Source: CAVTPD01 sp963736575 (lineage in GTDB: Bacteria; Bacteroidota; Bacteroidia; Cytophagales; JAAEPT01). Taken from it: DNA of 64,000 bases. The DNA is taken from the NCBI GenBank assembly GCA_963736575.1, contig CAVTPD010000003.1, positions 930,001 to 994,000 of the forward strand. Direction: 5' to 3'. Positions within the stretch are counted from its first letter, which is position 1. Every line of letters begins with the position of its first letter. Below are positions 26,558-34,373 of the stretch, piece after piece. Position numbers and translations under genes: made by a program. Below the pieces are notes generated by a model. The model made no database searches, was not told the origin of the DNA, and was given only the letters and a program-made list of their open reading frames with translations.

Positions 26558-27415
26558 ATGAATTTCGTAAATGCAAAGCAGTTATTCGACTTTATTAAGC
26601 ATTCAATTTCTCTTTATACCGAAGAAGAGAAAACCTCGATTGCTTTTATTCTATTAGAAGATGTCTTTCATATTAATAAGACAGATGTGTTAACGGATAG
26701 GATTTTAAAAACCCAAATTTCTAAAAAGTACGTAGAAGAGCTGATTGAACGCCTTAATTCTAATGAACCTTTACAATATATTACGGGTAAGGAATTCTTC
26801 TTTGGCTTAGAGTTTATGGTTAATAAACAGGTATTAATCCCAAGACCCGAAACAGAGGAATTGGTAAACTTAGTAATTAAACAATACCCTAAAGATACGG
26901 AAATAACTATTTTAGATGTGGGTACTGGTAGTGGGTGTATTGCCATTTCATTAGCGCACCATTTCACAAATGCTAGAGTTGTAGCCATGGATTATTCTGA
27001 ACAGGCTTTAGCAGTTGCTACCGAAAATGCTACGCTTAATAAAGTGTCTAATGTCACCTTTGTACAGGATTCAATTTTAGAGCCCAAACTAAAATACCAA
27101 CTTTTTGATGTTATTATAAGTAACCCTCCCTATATACCCCAATCTGAAAAAAGTAGCATGGCAAATGGCGTAGTAGACTTTGAGCCCAACATGGCATTAT
27201 TTGTAAATGATGATGAACCGTTAATTTTTTATGAAAGCATTGTAAAGTTTGGCCAGAAAAAGCTGAAGCCATTAGGAAAAATATTTTTTGAATGCCACCA
27301 TCTGTTGTCTAAAAACATGGTAACCATATTTAATAATACTGAATACCAGAATGTTAAGTTGGTTAATGACTTCTTTGAAAAGCAAAGATTTATAACTGCA
27401 GAAAAAAAAGTTTAA
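26558..27415 (+). CDS. prmC: Peptide chain release factor N5-glutamine methyltransferase
   Basis: The 285 residues hold an N-terminal helical domain ending in PLQYITGKEFFFGLEF, then a Rossmann methyltransferase with ILDVGTGSGCIAISLAHHF (SAM loop) and the catalytic NPPY in VIISNPPYIPQSE. It methylates the GGQ glutamine of release factors 1 and 2. It diverges from ribD, the common arrangement in Bacteroidetes. The 3' end is followed by AT-rich DNA without an immediate terminator; the next hairpin is at 27690. Confidence 0.95.
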   Translation: MNFVNAKQLFDFIKHSISLYTEEEKTSIAFILLEDVFHINKTDVLTDRILKTQISKKYVEELIERLNSNEPLQYITGKEFFFGLEFMVNKQVLIPRPETEELVNLVIKQYPKDTEITILDVGTGSGCIAISLAHHFTNARVVAMDYSEQALAVATENATLNKVSNVTFVQDSILEPKLKYQLFDVIISNPPYIPQSEKSSMANGVVDFEPNMALFVNDDEPLIFYESIVKFGQKKLKPLGKIFFECHHLLSKNMVTIFNNTEYQNVKLVNDFFEKQRFITAEKKV

Positions 27416-27689
27416 ATTTTTTTTCTGACATTTTGCTTAAAAACTAATGTAAGAAGCCTAGTCCGTATTTGTACCTAAGTGTTCTTTGGGAGCCAAAAAA
27501 GCAGACCCCTAGCTAATGAATATTAAAATATTGAGAAGTAAAGGCATGTAAGAAAAAACAAGATTAGTTAAAAAAAACGATTTTTATTTCACGAACTCTG
27601 TCCGTACATTTACAACGTAAAGCAGTTATAAAACTTTTAAAACATTTTTTTAGTCCCGATTTTTTGTTCTTTTAATTTTTGCAGCAACC

Positions 27690-27719
27690 GAGTAGGGGAG
27701 GAGACTCCTCTACTCTTTT
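27690..27719 (+). terminator. Strong terminator-like hairpin in a gene-free stretch
   Basis: GAGTAGGGGAG (27690-27700) pairs with CTCCTCTACTC (27705-27715) with one G-T pair and a GAGA loop, followed by TTTT. No coding sequence precedes it on the plus strand for 275 bp after prmC (27416-27689), which is otherwise AT-rich with no gene that I can see. It could end a long prmC 3' leader or an unannotated small RNA. It also lies just before the end of the minus-strand TPK-like gene. Confidence 0.6.
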
Positions 27720-27722
27720 GAT

Positions 27723-28325
27723 TTAAAAGAATTCTACTACGTTAAAATCCCCATCAAAAGATAAATCCAAAAGAAAATCATATTTCAAAAAGATATTAAA
27801 ACCTTCTGATTCCCTTTTACTTGTAAATTTAATATTTTTTTGGTTTAAGTCAATGTTCAAACACTTAAGTTTTCCACATTTAATAAATACCTGAGTGTCT
27901 ACAGGTAACCACTTTTTATATTGGTTTTTACAGCATTGTATCAAAGCATCTGTAAGAACTACTTTAATTAGCCCTTCTTGGGTTTCATTAAGCGTTAAAT
28001 TTTTGTAATTAGAATACGGGCAAGCGATAATGGTATTATAAGATTGGTAATTTAAAACGCTAGATAAAACTTCAAGATGCTCATCAATATTAAAATGGCT
28101 TTCTTCTGTATAAGTATTTGTTAGCTTTTTTTGTTCCCTATCATAAATCCAGTCGGGCTGTAAGTCGTAGCTTTCTAATAAGGCTAAATTTTTATCGGAC
28201 TGAAAAACAATGACTTCTGGGCTCCATTCTAAAAGTTGAACGAGCAACTCCATAAGTTCAGAAGAAAGACTTTGTACAATTAAAAGAGGTTCTTGTTTGT
28301 CTCTTACAAAATGATGCGATGACAT
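27723..28325 (-). CDS. Thiamine pyrophosphokinase relative lacking the catalytic motifs
   Basis: The 200-residue protein begins MSSHHFVRDKQEPLLIV and has QLLEWSPEVIVF at about 30-41, matching the N-terminus of Cytophagales thiamine pyrophosphokinases. The C-terminal KWLPVDTQVFIKCGKLKCLNIDLN...REGFN-like to GDFNVVEFF part also fits that family's C-terminal barrel. The middle differs: where TPKs have the GDFD Mg/thiamine site, the DQNKTDLEKG motif and RADHTLTN, this protein has PDWIYDREQ, ESHFNIDEHLE and YSNYKNLTLNE. It therefore looks like a TPK homologue that has lost catalysis. It diverges from the TPP-riboswitch-controlled thiS-thiC genes across 51 bp. It could be a regulator, a binding protein or a decaying gene. 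Confidence 0.65.
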   Translation of the reverse strand: MSSHHFVRDKQEPLLIVQSLSSELMELLVQLLEWSPEVIVFQSDKNLALLESYDLQPDWIYDREQKKLTNTYTEESHFNIDEHLEVLSSVLNYQSYNTIIACPYSNYKNLTLNETQEGLIKVVLTDALIQCCKNQYKKWLPVDTQVFIKCGKLKCLNIDLNQKNIKFTSKRESEGFNIFLKYDFLLDLSFDGDFNVVEFF

Positions 28326-28376
28326 TTCGTGCTTTTATTTTGTTAAAATATAATAAAATCCATACTTTCAGAACTG

Positions 28377-28450
28377 GACTTTGGGGGTGGTGTAAACCTG
28401 AGATTATACCCTTTGAACCTGTTCCGTTAATACGGACGTAGGGAAAAGTC
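28377..28450 (+). promoter_or_regulatory. TPP riboswitch (THI element)
   Basis: The sequence follows the THI-box consensus: GGGGGTG, CCTGAGATTATACCC, TTTGAACCTG, then TTAATACGGACGTAGGGA, closed by a P1 stem GACTT (28377-28381) / AAGTC (28446-28450). It senses thiamine pyrophosphate and represses the downstream thiamine synthesis genes. A small hairpin GAGAA..TTCTC follows at 28451-28468 and may be part of the expression platform. It lies 45 bp upstream of the thiS start. Confidence 0.95.
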
Positions 28451-28495
28451 GAGAAAACCCTCCTTCTCTAAGTCCTACCGATAATTTTATAGCTT

Positions 28496-28703
28496 ATGAA
28501 GATACGTATTAATAACGTAGATCATGTAATCGAGAAAGACGATGTTGCACTAACGGAAGTTGTATCCATCTTAATGCTGAACAGCACATAAAGGTTTGGC
28601 TATGGCAATAGACAATAAAGTAATTTCTAAAAAAGAATGGGATTCTACTCTGTTAAAAGAGGGAAACAATATTACAGTTATTAAGGCTACTCAAGGAGGT
28701 TAA
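28496..28703 (+). pseudogene. thiS: Sulfur carrier protein ThiS, frameshifted
   Basis: The first 31 codons from the ATG at 28496 read MKIRINNVDHVIEKDDVALT and on to LMLNST, then a TAA (28589). In the +1 frame from 28590 the family sequence resumes at once, KGLAMAIDNKVISKKEWDST to NNITVIKATQGG, ending in the essential Gly-Gly tail. Removing one base near 28589 restores a normal 68-residue ThiS. ThiS carries sulfur as a C-terminal thiocarboxylate for the thiazole ring of thiamine. As written the gene cannot make a full protein. The context CACATAAAGG is not a known slippery site, so mutation or read error is more likely than programmed frameshifting. Confidence 0.85.
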
Positions 28704-28712
28704 AAAAGCAAT

Positions 28713-30584
28713 ATGAGACAAGAGAAAACACCTAACGAATCTACTATTACTAGAGGGTCGTTCCCGGCTTCTAAAAAAATTTTTATACCTGGGGAAATTC
28801 ACGATATAAAAGTGGCGATGCGCCAAATTGAATTGCACGATACCGTCGAAAAATTCAATCCAAATTCTAAACCACAAAAAAACTCACCCGTTACCATTTA
28901 CGATACATCTGGTCCTTATACAGACGACAATGCTGTTATTGATGTAAAAAAAGGACTTCCGAAGTTAAGAGAACAATGGGTTTTAGATAGAGGTGATGTT
29001 GAGGAATTACCATCTATTTCTTCTGAATACGGGAAACAAAGACTGAACGATACTTCGTTAGACGCTTTACGTTTTGAGCATTTACATAAGCCAAAAAGAG
29101 CCAAAGCGGGTCAAAACGTAACACAACTTCATTACGCTAGAAAAGGAATTATTACTCCCGAAATGGAATACATTGCCATTCGTGAGAACCAAAATCTAGC
29201 CAATCAAACGGAATATCTTTCGCAACATCCGGGACAAAGTTTTGGTGCTAATACACCCAAAGGTTTAATTACACCAGAATTTGTTAGAGACGAAGTAGCG
29301 GCCGGTAGAGCCATTATTCCATCTAATATTAACCACCCAGAAGCTGAACCAATGATTATTGGTAGAAACTTCTTGGTAAAGATTAACGCCAATATTGGTA
29401 ATTCAGCTACTACATCTTCTATTGAAGAAGAAGTTGAAAAAGCAGTTTGGGCATGTCGTTGGGGCGCAGATAATATTATGGATCTTTCTACCGGAAAGAA
29501 TATCCATGAAACTAGAGAATGGATTTTAAGAAATTCACCAGTGCCAATTGGTACAGTTCCTATTTACCAAGCTTTAGAAAAAGTAAATGGTAAAGCCGAA
29601 GATTTAACGTGGGAAATTTTCCGTGATACTTTAATTGAACAAGCTGAACAAGGGGTAGATTATTTTACCATTCATGCCGGTGTTCTTTTACGATATGTGC
29701 CAATGACAGCCAAAAGGGTAACAGGTATTGTTTCTAGAGGTGGGTCAATTATGGCGAAATGGTGTTTAGCGCATCATAAAGAAAGTTTCTTGTATACGCA
29801 TTTTGAAGACATCTGCGAAATCATGAAAGCGTACGATGTAGCGTTCTCTTTAGGTGATGGTTTACGTCCGGGTTCTATTGCAGACGCGAACGACGCAGCG
29901 CAGTTTGCAGAATTAGAAACTTTAGGAGAGTTAACTAAAATTGCTTGGAAACACGATGTTCAGACTATGATTGAAGGTCCTGGTCATGTTCCTATGCACA
30001 TGATTAAAGAAAACATGGACAAGCAATTGGAAGAATGCCATGAGGCACCTTTCTACACACTTGGGCCATTAACTACCGATATTGCTCCGGGTTACGACCA
30101 TATTACTTCGGGTATTGGTGCTGCTATGATTGGTTGGTTTGGTTGTGCTATGCTTTGCTACGTTACACCAAAAGAACATTTAGGGCTTCCGAATAAGAAA
30201 GATGTTAAAGACGGTGTAATTACCTATAAGTTGGCTGCACACGCTGCCGATTTAGCCAAAGGACACCCAGGATCACAAATTAGAGATAATGCGTTAAGCC
30301 GTGCTCGTTTTGAATTCCGTTGGGAAGATCAATTTAATCTTTCTCTTGATCCGGATACAGCACGTGAATTCCACGATGAAACACTACCGGCGGAAGGCGC
30401 CAAAGTAGCTCATTTCTGTTCTATGTGTGGTCCAAATTTCTGTTCTATGAAGATTTCTCAAGACGTAAGAGATTACGCTAAAGAAAACGGATTAGACGGA
30501 GAAGATGAAGCCATACAAAAAGGATTCGAGGAAAAATCGAAAGAATTTAGGCAGAAAGGCGCAGAAGTGTATTTAGAACAATAA
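28713..30584 (+). CDS. thiC: Phosphomethylpyrimidine synthase
   Basis: The 623-residue protein converts AIR to the HMP-phosphate pyrimidine of thiamine using a radical SAM reaction. The [4Fe-4S] ligands are at the C-terminus in CSMCGPNFC (Cys569, Cys572, Cys577). DLSTGKNIHETREWILRNSPVPIGTVPIYQAL, EQAEQGVDYFTIHAGVL, MIEGPGHVPMHMI and TDIAPGYDHITSGIGAAMIGWFG are all present. It lies 9 bp after the thiS relic under the same riboswitch. The expected further thi genes (thiE, thiD, thiG, thiH, thiF) are not downstream; the operon ends at a terminator, followed by an unrelated gene and then a second copy of the thiC tail. Confidence 0.97.
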   Translation: MRQEKTPNESTITRGSFPASKKIFIPGEIHDIKVAMRQIELHDTVEKFNPNSKPQKNSPVTIYDTSGPYTDDNAVIDVKKGLPKLREQWVLDRGDVEELPSISSEYGKQRLNDTSLDALRFEHLHKPKRAKAGQNVTQLHYARKGIITPEMEYIAIRENQNLANQTEYLSQHPGQSFGANTPKGLITPEFVRDEVAAGRAIIPSNINHPEAEPMIIGRNFLVKINANIGNSATTSSIEEEVEKAVWACRWGADNIMDLSTGKNIHETREWILRNSPVPIGTVPIYQALEKVNGKAEDLTWEIFRDTLIEQAEQGVDYFTIHAGVLLRYVPMTAKRVTGIVSRGGSIMAKWCLAHHKESFLYTHFEDICEIMKAYDVAFSLGDGLRPGSIADANDAAQFAELETLGELTKIAWKHDVQTMIEGPGHVPMHMIKENMDKQLEECHEAPFYTLGPLTTDIAPGYDHITSGIGAAMIGWFGCAMLCYVTPKEHLGLPNKKDVKDGVITYKLAAHAADLAKGHPGSQIRDNALSRARFEFRWEDQFNLSLDPDTAREFHDETLPAEGAKVAHFCSMCGPNFCSMKISQDVRDYAKENGLDGEDEAIQKGFEEKSKEFRQKGAEVYLEQ

Positions 30585-30596
30585 ACCAGTAATAAT

Positions 30597-30623
30597 AAGG
30601 GTAGTTAACAGCTACCCTTTTTT
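30597..30623 (+). terminator. Terminator after thiC
   Basis: AAGGGTAG (30597-30604) and CTACCCTT (30612-30619) form an 8-bp stem with a 7-nt loop, running into TTTT. A similar hairpin follows the duplicated thiC tail (31540-31565), so it was part of the duplicated unit. Confidence 0.8.
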
Positions 30624-30657
30624 ATTCCAGATTGTTGTAAAATGATTTTTCCGAATG

Positions 30658-31326
30658 TTAATCTTCAGAACTGGAATCAGTGGATTGCTTTTTCATTCTT
30701 AAACGGATTAACGAATCTTGCTTTTTTAAAATTGATTCACGTTTATGGTTTACATATTCGTTATAAGTTTTATATCCTTCATACATCAAACTAAAAGGAA
30801 TTTCAACCTTTATATCATTTAGATTAAAGCCCTTATTTAAGCAAAACGAGTCAAGCAGAATCTCTTTTGTTTTAAAGAACCCCATGCTGCCTGCAGCAAA
30901 ATATAGATCAGTATTAACGATGTTTATGTGTTCACCTTCGTAAAAATAATACTCTTTGAGTAGACCATCTAACGGCTTATAATCATCTTTTACGATTAAG
31001 ATGTGTTGATGATTTGTTGTAAATAAATTATCATTCACATAAATTTCTTGATAATAACCTTCTTTTGTTGTACCACCCCAATAAACTATATTAATTGTAT
31101 CGCTTTTTTGTTCTGAATATTCATCATTCAGAATATCCAAAACTTTAAACTTCATAACCGTATAAATGTTATTGCTATCTGGTGTTAAATAAGAGCTTTT
31201 GTTGATTATTAGTCCATTTATGTACAATCCCTCTTGTTTAAAGAAAGTAGATTTTACTTTTTCACTTTCATCAATTAGGGTTGAAATACAGAGTATAAAT
31301 AGTGAATGAATAATTGTTTTTAACAT
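30658..31326 (-). CDS. Hypothetical exported protein inserted between the two thiC tails
   Basis: The 222-residue product starts MLKTIIHSLFILCISTLID, a probable signal peptide, and ends in a charged low-complexity tail (KQDSLIRLRMKKQSTDSSSED). The body is beta-rich and aromatic (FFKQEGLYINGLIINKSSYLTP, INIVYWGGTTKEGYYQEIYVND, ILIVKDDYKPLDG, LLKEYYFYEGEHINIVNTDLYFAAGSMGFF). I recognise no family. It lies antisense between thiC and a 136-bp repeat of the thiC 3' end, so it probably arrived with the rearrangement that created this repeat. Confidence 0.6.
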   Translation of the reverse strand: MLKTIIHSLFILCISTLIDESEKVKSTFFKQEGLYINGLIINKSSYLTPDSNNIYTVMKFKVLDILNDEYSEQKSDTINIVYWGGTTKEGYYQEIYVNDNLFTTNHQHILIVKDDYKPLDGLLKEYYFYEGEHINIVNTDLYFAAGSMGFFKTKEILLDSFCLNKGFNLNDIKVEIPFSLMYEGYKTYNEYVNHKRESILKKQDSLIRLRMKKQSTDSSSED

Positions 31327-31396
31327 GAGTTAAATTTTACAACTTAAGGCACAAACGCTTTTCTAAGTCCTTTAATATATTTGCAATCATATATAG

Positions 31397-31532
31397 GAAG
31401 ATTTCTCAAGACGTAAGAGATTACGCCAAAGAAAACGGATTAGACGGAGAAGACGAAGCCATACAAAAAGGATTCGAAGAAAAATCGAAAGAATTTAGGC
31501 AGAAAGGCGCAGAAGTTTATTTAGAACAATAA
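31397..31532 (+). pseudogene. Second copy of the thiC 3' end
   Basis: These 136 bp match 30449-30584, the last 45 codons of thiC including the stop, at a constant offset of 948 bp. I count four differences inside the coding part (codons for Ala, Asp, Glu and Val), all synonymous third-position changes. No start or upstream thiC sequence is present, and homology begins abruptly at 31397. A related terminator follows. The copy must once have belonged to a working thiC allele, since only silent differences accumulated. Confidence 0.9.
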
Positions 31533-31539
31533 TTTAGAG

Positions 31540-31565
31540 GGGTAGCAAAAAGTTACCCTTTTTTT
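31540..31565 (+). terminator. Terminator after the duplicated thiC tail
   Basis: GGGTAGC (31540-31546) and GTTACCC (31552-31558) pair with one G-T around AAAAA, followed by seven T residues. It is the counterpart of the hairpin at 30597-30623, located directly before the CDF gene start at 31566. Confidence 0.75.
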
Positions 31566-32473
31566 ATGCATAAAGTTTCAACCAAAGGAAAAGAGAAAAA
31601 GATAATTATATCTATTCTCTTAAATATACTTATCACGGTTAGCCAGATTTTTGGTGGTGTCGTTTCGGGTAGTATTGCCTTAATCTCTGATGCTATGCAT
31701 AATTTAAGCGATGCCGCATCTTTAGTAGTTACTTATATAGGTGTCAAACTTTCGCGAAGGAAAAATACACTAACAAAAACCTATGGTTATCAGCGGGCGG
31801 AAATTATTTCGGCTTTAATAAATGCTGTGCTATTAATGGTGGTAGCTATTTTCCTTGTTTAAAGAAGCTATTGAACGTTTGAATGAACCGCAGGAACTGA
31901 TTAAATCGGTTTGGGTAATGGGCTTAGGTGGTTTTAGTATTGTAATGAATGCTGTTTGCGTAGTACTTCTGCACAACGATTCTCATGGAAATATGAATAT
32001 GAAATCGGCCTACATCCATTTATTTACCGATATGCTTACTTCTGTTGCGGTAGTTTTGGGTGGCGTTTTAATGTATTTCTACGGAATTTATTGGGTAGAT
32101 GCGCTATTGTGCCTACTCATTTCCTTGTATTTGGCTTATATGAGTTTCGATTTGTTGAAAGAATCGGTAGAGGTATTAATGCTGTTTGCGCCAAAAGGGT
32201 ACAATGTTAATGCTATAACTTCTAGACTGAATGAAATACAAGGGGTGCAAAATGTACATCACGTACACATTTGGAAACTGAACGATGATTCTATTCATTT
32301 TCAAGCCCATATAGATTTTAAGGAAGATATTAAGCTTTCTCAGTTTGTGGCAGAATTAGACACACTAAAAATAATTTTACAAGAAAGAATTTAAAATAGA
32401 TCATGTTATTCTTCAGCCCGAATACGGTTATGAGGATAACAAGTCGGTGATTGTTCAAGATTTCCATCATTAA
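31566..32473 (+). pseudogene. Cation diffusion facilitator (CzcD/ZnT-like) transporter with two frameshifts
   Basis: Three pieces join into one CDF protein of about 300 residues. Piece 1 (from the ATG at 31566) has membrane segments and the metal site ALISDAMHNLSDAASL. Piece 2 continues with FKEAIERL, SAYIHLFTDMLTSVAVVLGG (second HxxxD site) and the cytoplasmic domain VQNVHHVHIWKLNDDSIHFQAHI. Piece 3 is EFKIDHVILQPEYGYED to the stop at 32471. One base too many is present near 31857-31860 (CTTGTTTAAAG) and near 32383-32387 (GAAAGAA). Both lie in short homopolymers, so sequencing error is possible. CDF proteins export Zn, Co or Cd using the proton gradient. It begins only 33 bp after the thiC-tail copy. 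Confidence 0.82.
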
Positions 32474-32617
32474 AAATAGTGCTCTTATTTTGTTGCCCTT
32501 TCCGAAGAGATACTTAGATTTTTTCAAGTTTAGCAAATGAAAAAACCTATACTACTTGCTTTTCTTGTTTAAGGGTCAAAAAAGAATAATTTTGTAGACT
32601 TCTAATTTTACGATATC

Positions 32618-33505
32618 ATGAGTGTTTTAGTCAATAAAGATTCTAAAGTTATAGTTCAAGGTTTTACTGGTACAGAAGGTACTTTTCATGCCAGTCAAAT
32701 GATTGAATACGGTACAAACGTTGTTGGTGGTGTAACTCCGGGAAAAGGAGGTCAAACACATCTAGACAAACCTGTTTTTAATACAGTAGCAGATGCTGTT
32801 AAAGAAACTGGTGCAGACGTTTCTATCATATTTGTTCCACCGGCCTTTGCTGCAGATGCAGTTTTAGAAGCTGCCGAAGGTGGGATTAAAGTTATTATTA
32901 CCATTACAGAAGGTATTCCTGTGAAAGATATGATTCCGGTTAAGGAATACATCAAGAAAAAAGGAATTACCATGATCGGGCCAAACTGTCCGGGTGTAAT
33001 TACTCCAGGAGAAGCGAAAGTAGGTATCATGCCTGGATTCGTTTTCAAACAAGGTAAGATTGGTATTGTATCTAAATCGGGTACATTAACTTACGAAGCG
33101 GCTGACCAAATTGTAAAAGCCGGATTAGGTATTTCTACAGCTATTGGTATTGGTGGTGACCCAATTATTGGTACATCAACTAAACAAGCGGTTGAGTTAT
33201 TAATGAACGACCCAGATACAGACGCCATCGTTATGATTGGTGAAATTGGTGGTCAGTACGAAGCAGAAGCTTCTCAATACATTAAAGAGCAAGGTAATCC
33301 AAAACCAGTTGTTGGTTTTATTGCTGGTCAGACTGCTCCTAAAGGTAAAAGAATGGGACACGCTGGTGCTATTATTGGTGGTGCTGATGATACAGCAGAA
33401 GCTAAAATGAAAATTATGGCGGAATGCGGTGTTTATGTAAGTAAATCACCTGCAACTATTGGTGAAACTATGCTAATTGCATTAAAAGAAGCGGGTAAGC
33501 TTTAA
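32618..33505 (+). CDS. sucD: Succinyl-CoA synthetase alpha subunit
   Basis: This 295-residue protein of the TCA cycle has normal length. The CoA-binding GFTGTEGTFHASQMIEYGTNVVGGVTPGKGG, the IGPNCPGVITPGE segment and the phosphorylated His in RMGHAGAIIGG are all visible, as is GIVSKSGTLTYEA. It catalyses succinyl-CoA to succinate with formation of ATP or GTP, in complex with SucC, which is not in this window. It stands alone between the CDF relic and a strong terminator, converging on trpC. Confidence 0.97.
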   Translation: MSVLVNKDSKVIVQGFTGTEGTFHASQMIEYGTNVVGGVTPGKGGQTHLDKPVFNTVADAVKETGADVSIIFVPPAFAADAVLEAAEGGIKVIITITEGIPVKDMIPVKEYIKKKGITMIGPNCPGVITPGEAKVGIMPGFVFKQGKIGIVSKSGTLTYEAADQIVKAGLGISTAIGIGGDPIIGTSTKQAVELLMNDPDTDAIVMIGEIGGQYEAEASQYIKEQGNPKPVVGFIAGQTAPKGKRMGHAGAIIGGADDTAEAKMKIMAECGVYVSKSPATIGETMLIALKEAGKL

Positions 33506-33527
33506 TTTCTGAATAAAGATAAAAAGT

Positions 33528-33563
33528 AAGCCCTCATTCTAATTCTAGGATGAGGGCTTTTTT
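33528..33563 (+). terminator. Terminator after sucD
   Basis: AAGCCCTCAT (33528-33537) pairs perfectly with ATGAGGGCTT (33550-33559), followed by T residues. Its position 17 bp before the end of convergent trpC suggests it may also serve the trp transcript. Confidence 0.85.
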
Positions 33564-33579
33564 GTGTTTATAGTATTTA

Positions 33580-34371
33580 TTAAGCTTGTCTTATTTCTTT
33601 TATAAAATCAGCCAGCGCTTTGGGTGGGTTTTCGGTTTTCATAAATGTTTCTCCAATTAAGAAACCTTGGTAACCCGATTCCATTAAGGCTTTAATTGTC
33701 TTTGCGTCGGCCAAGCCGCTTTCAGAAATTTTTACAAATTCAGCAGGGATTTTGTCTACCAATTCATGGGAAGTAGTTACCGAAACTTCCATAGTTTTTA
33801 GATTTCGGTTGTTAACGCCAATTACATCTAAATGCGGATTAACGCTTTGTTCCAATTCTTCCAGATTATGTACTTCCATTAAAACCTCCAAACCTAAAGA
33901 ATGTGCAAATGAAGCTAATTCTTCCAAACGTTTAGGTTCTAAACTAGCCGCAATCAATAGAATAACATCCGCGCCAATGGCTTTAGCTTCTATAATCTGA
34001 AACTCAGTTATAATAAAATCTTTGCGTAACACTGGAATAGTAACGCGTTCCCGAACGGCGGTTAAATATTCCATTTTTCCACCGAAATAATGAAAATCTG
34101 TTAAAACGGAAATAGCAGAAGCACCGTTTTTAAAATAGCCTTCACCCACTTCGTTTGGGGTAACATTGTTGTTAATTATTCCTTTGGAAGGTGATTTCAT
34201 TTTCACTTCCGAGATAATACCAAAGTTTTCCGATTGGGCTATGCTGTTCTTTAAAGAGTATACTTCTCTTCCGAAGTAGCTAGAAGCTTCTAATTCTTTT
34301 ACCGAAACACGTTCTTTTCGGGCTTCTACTTCTTTTAAAGTATTAGCGTTGATTTCAGCTAAAACAGACAT
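33580..34371 (-). CDS. trpC: Indole-3-glycerol phosphate synthase
   Basis: The 263-residue TIM barrel closes the indole ring from CdRP. Family motifs include KSPSKGIIN (catalytic Lys region), SVLTDFHYFGG, PVLRKDFIITEFQIIEAKAIGADVILLIAA, GVNNRNLKTMEVS and SESGLADAKTI followed by GFLIGETFM. It is the last gene of trpEGDC, 2 bp after trpD. It is not fused to TrpF, which is encoded at the far left of the window on the other strand. Confidence 0.96.
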   Translation of the reverse strand: MSVLAEINANTLKEVEARKERVSVKELEASSYFGREVYSLKNSIAQSENFGIISEVKMKSPSKGIINNNVTPNEVGEGYFKNGASAISVLTDFHYFGGKMEYLTAVRERVTIPVLRKDFIITEFQIIEAKAIGADVILLIAASLEPKRLEELASFAHSLGLEVLMEVHNLEELEQSVNPHLDVIGVNNRNLKTMEVSVTTSHELVDKIPAEFVKISESGLADAKTIKALMESGYQGFLIGETFMKTENPPKALADFIKEIRQA

Positions 34372-34373
34372 TT

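Noticed and set aside
28589..28592. Programmed +1 frameshifting in thiS
   Set aside because: The ACA TAA A context is not a known slippery sequence of the prfB type (CUU UGA C), and the P-site tRNA could not re-pair well in +1. Mutation or read error is more likely.
31855..32394. Separate half-size CDF gene starting at a TTG
   Set aside because: The sequence joins the preceding piece directly as AIFL-FKEAIERL, so it is the continuation of one frameshifted gene.
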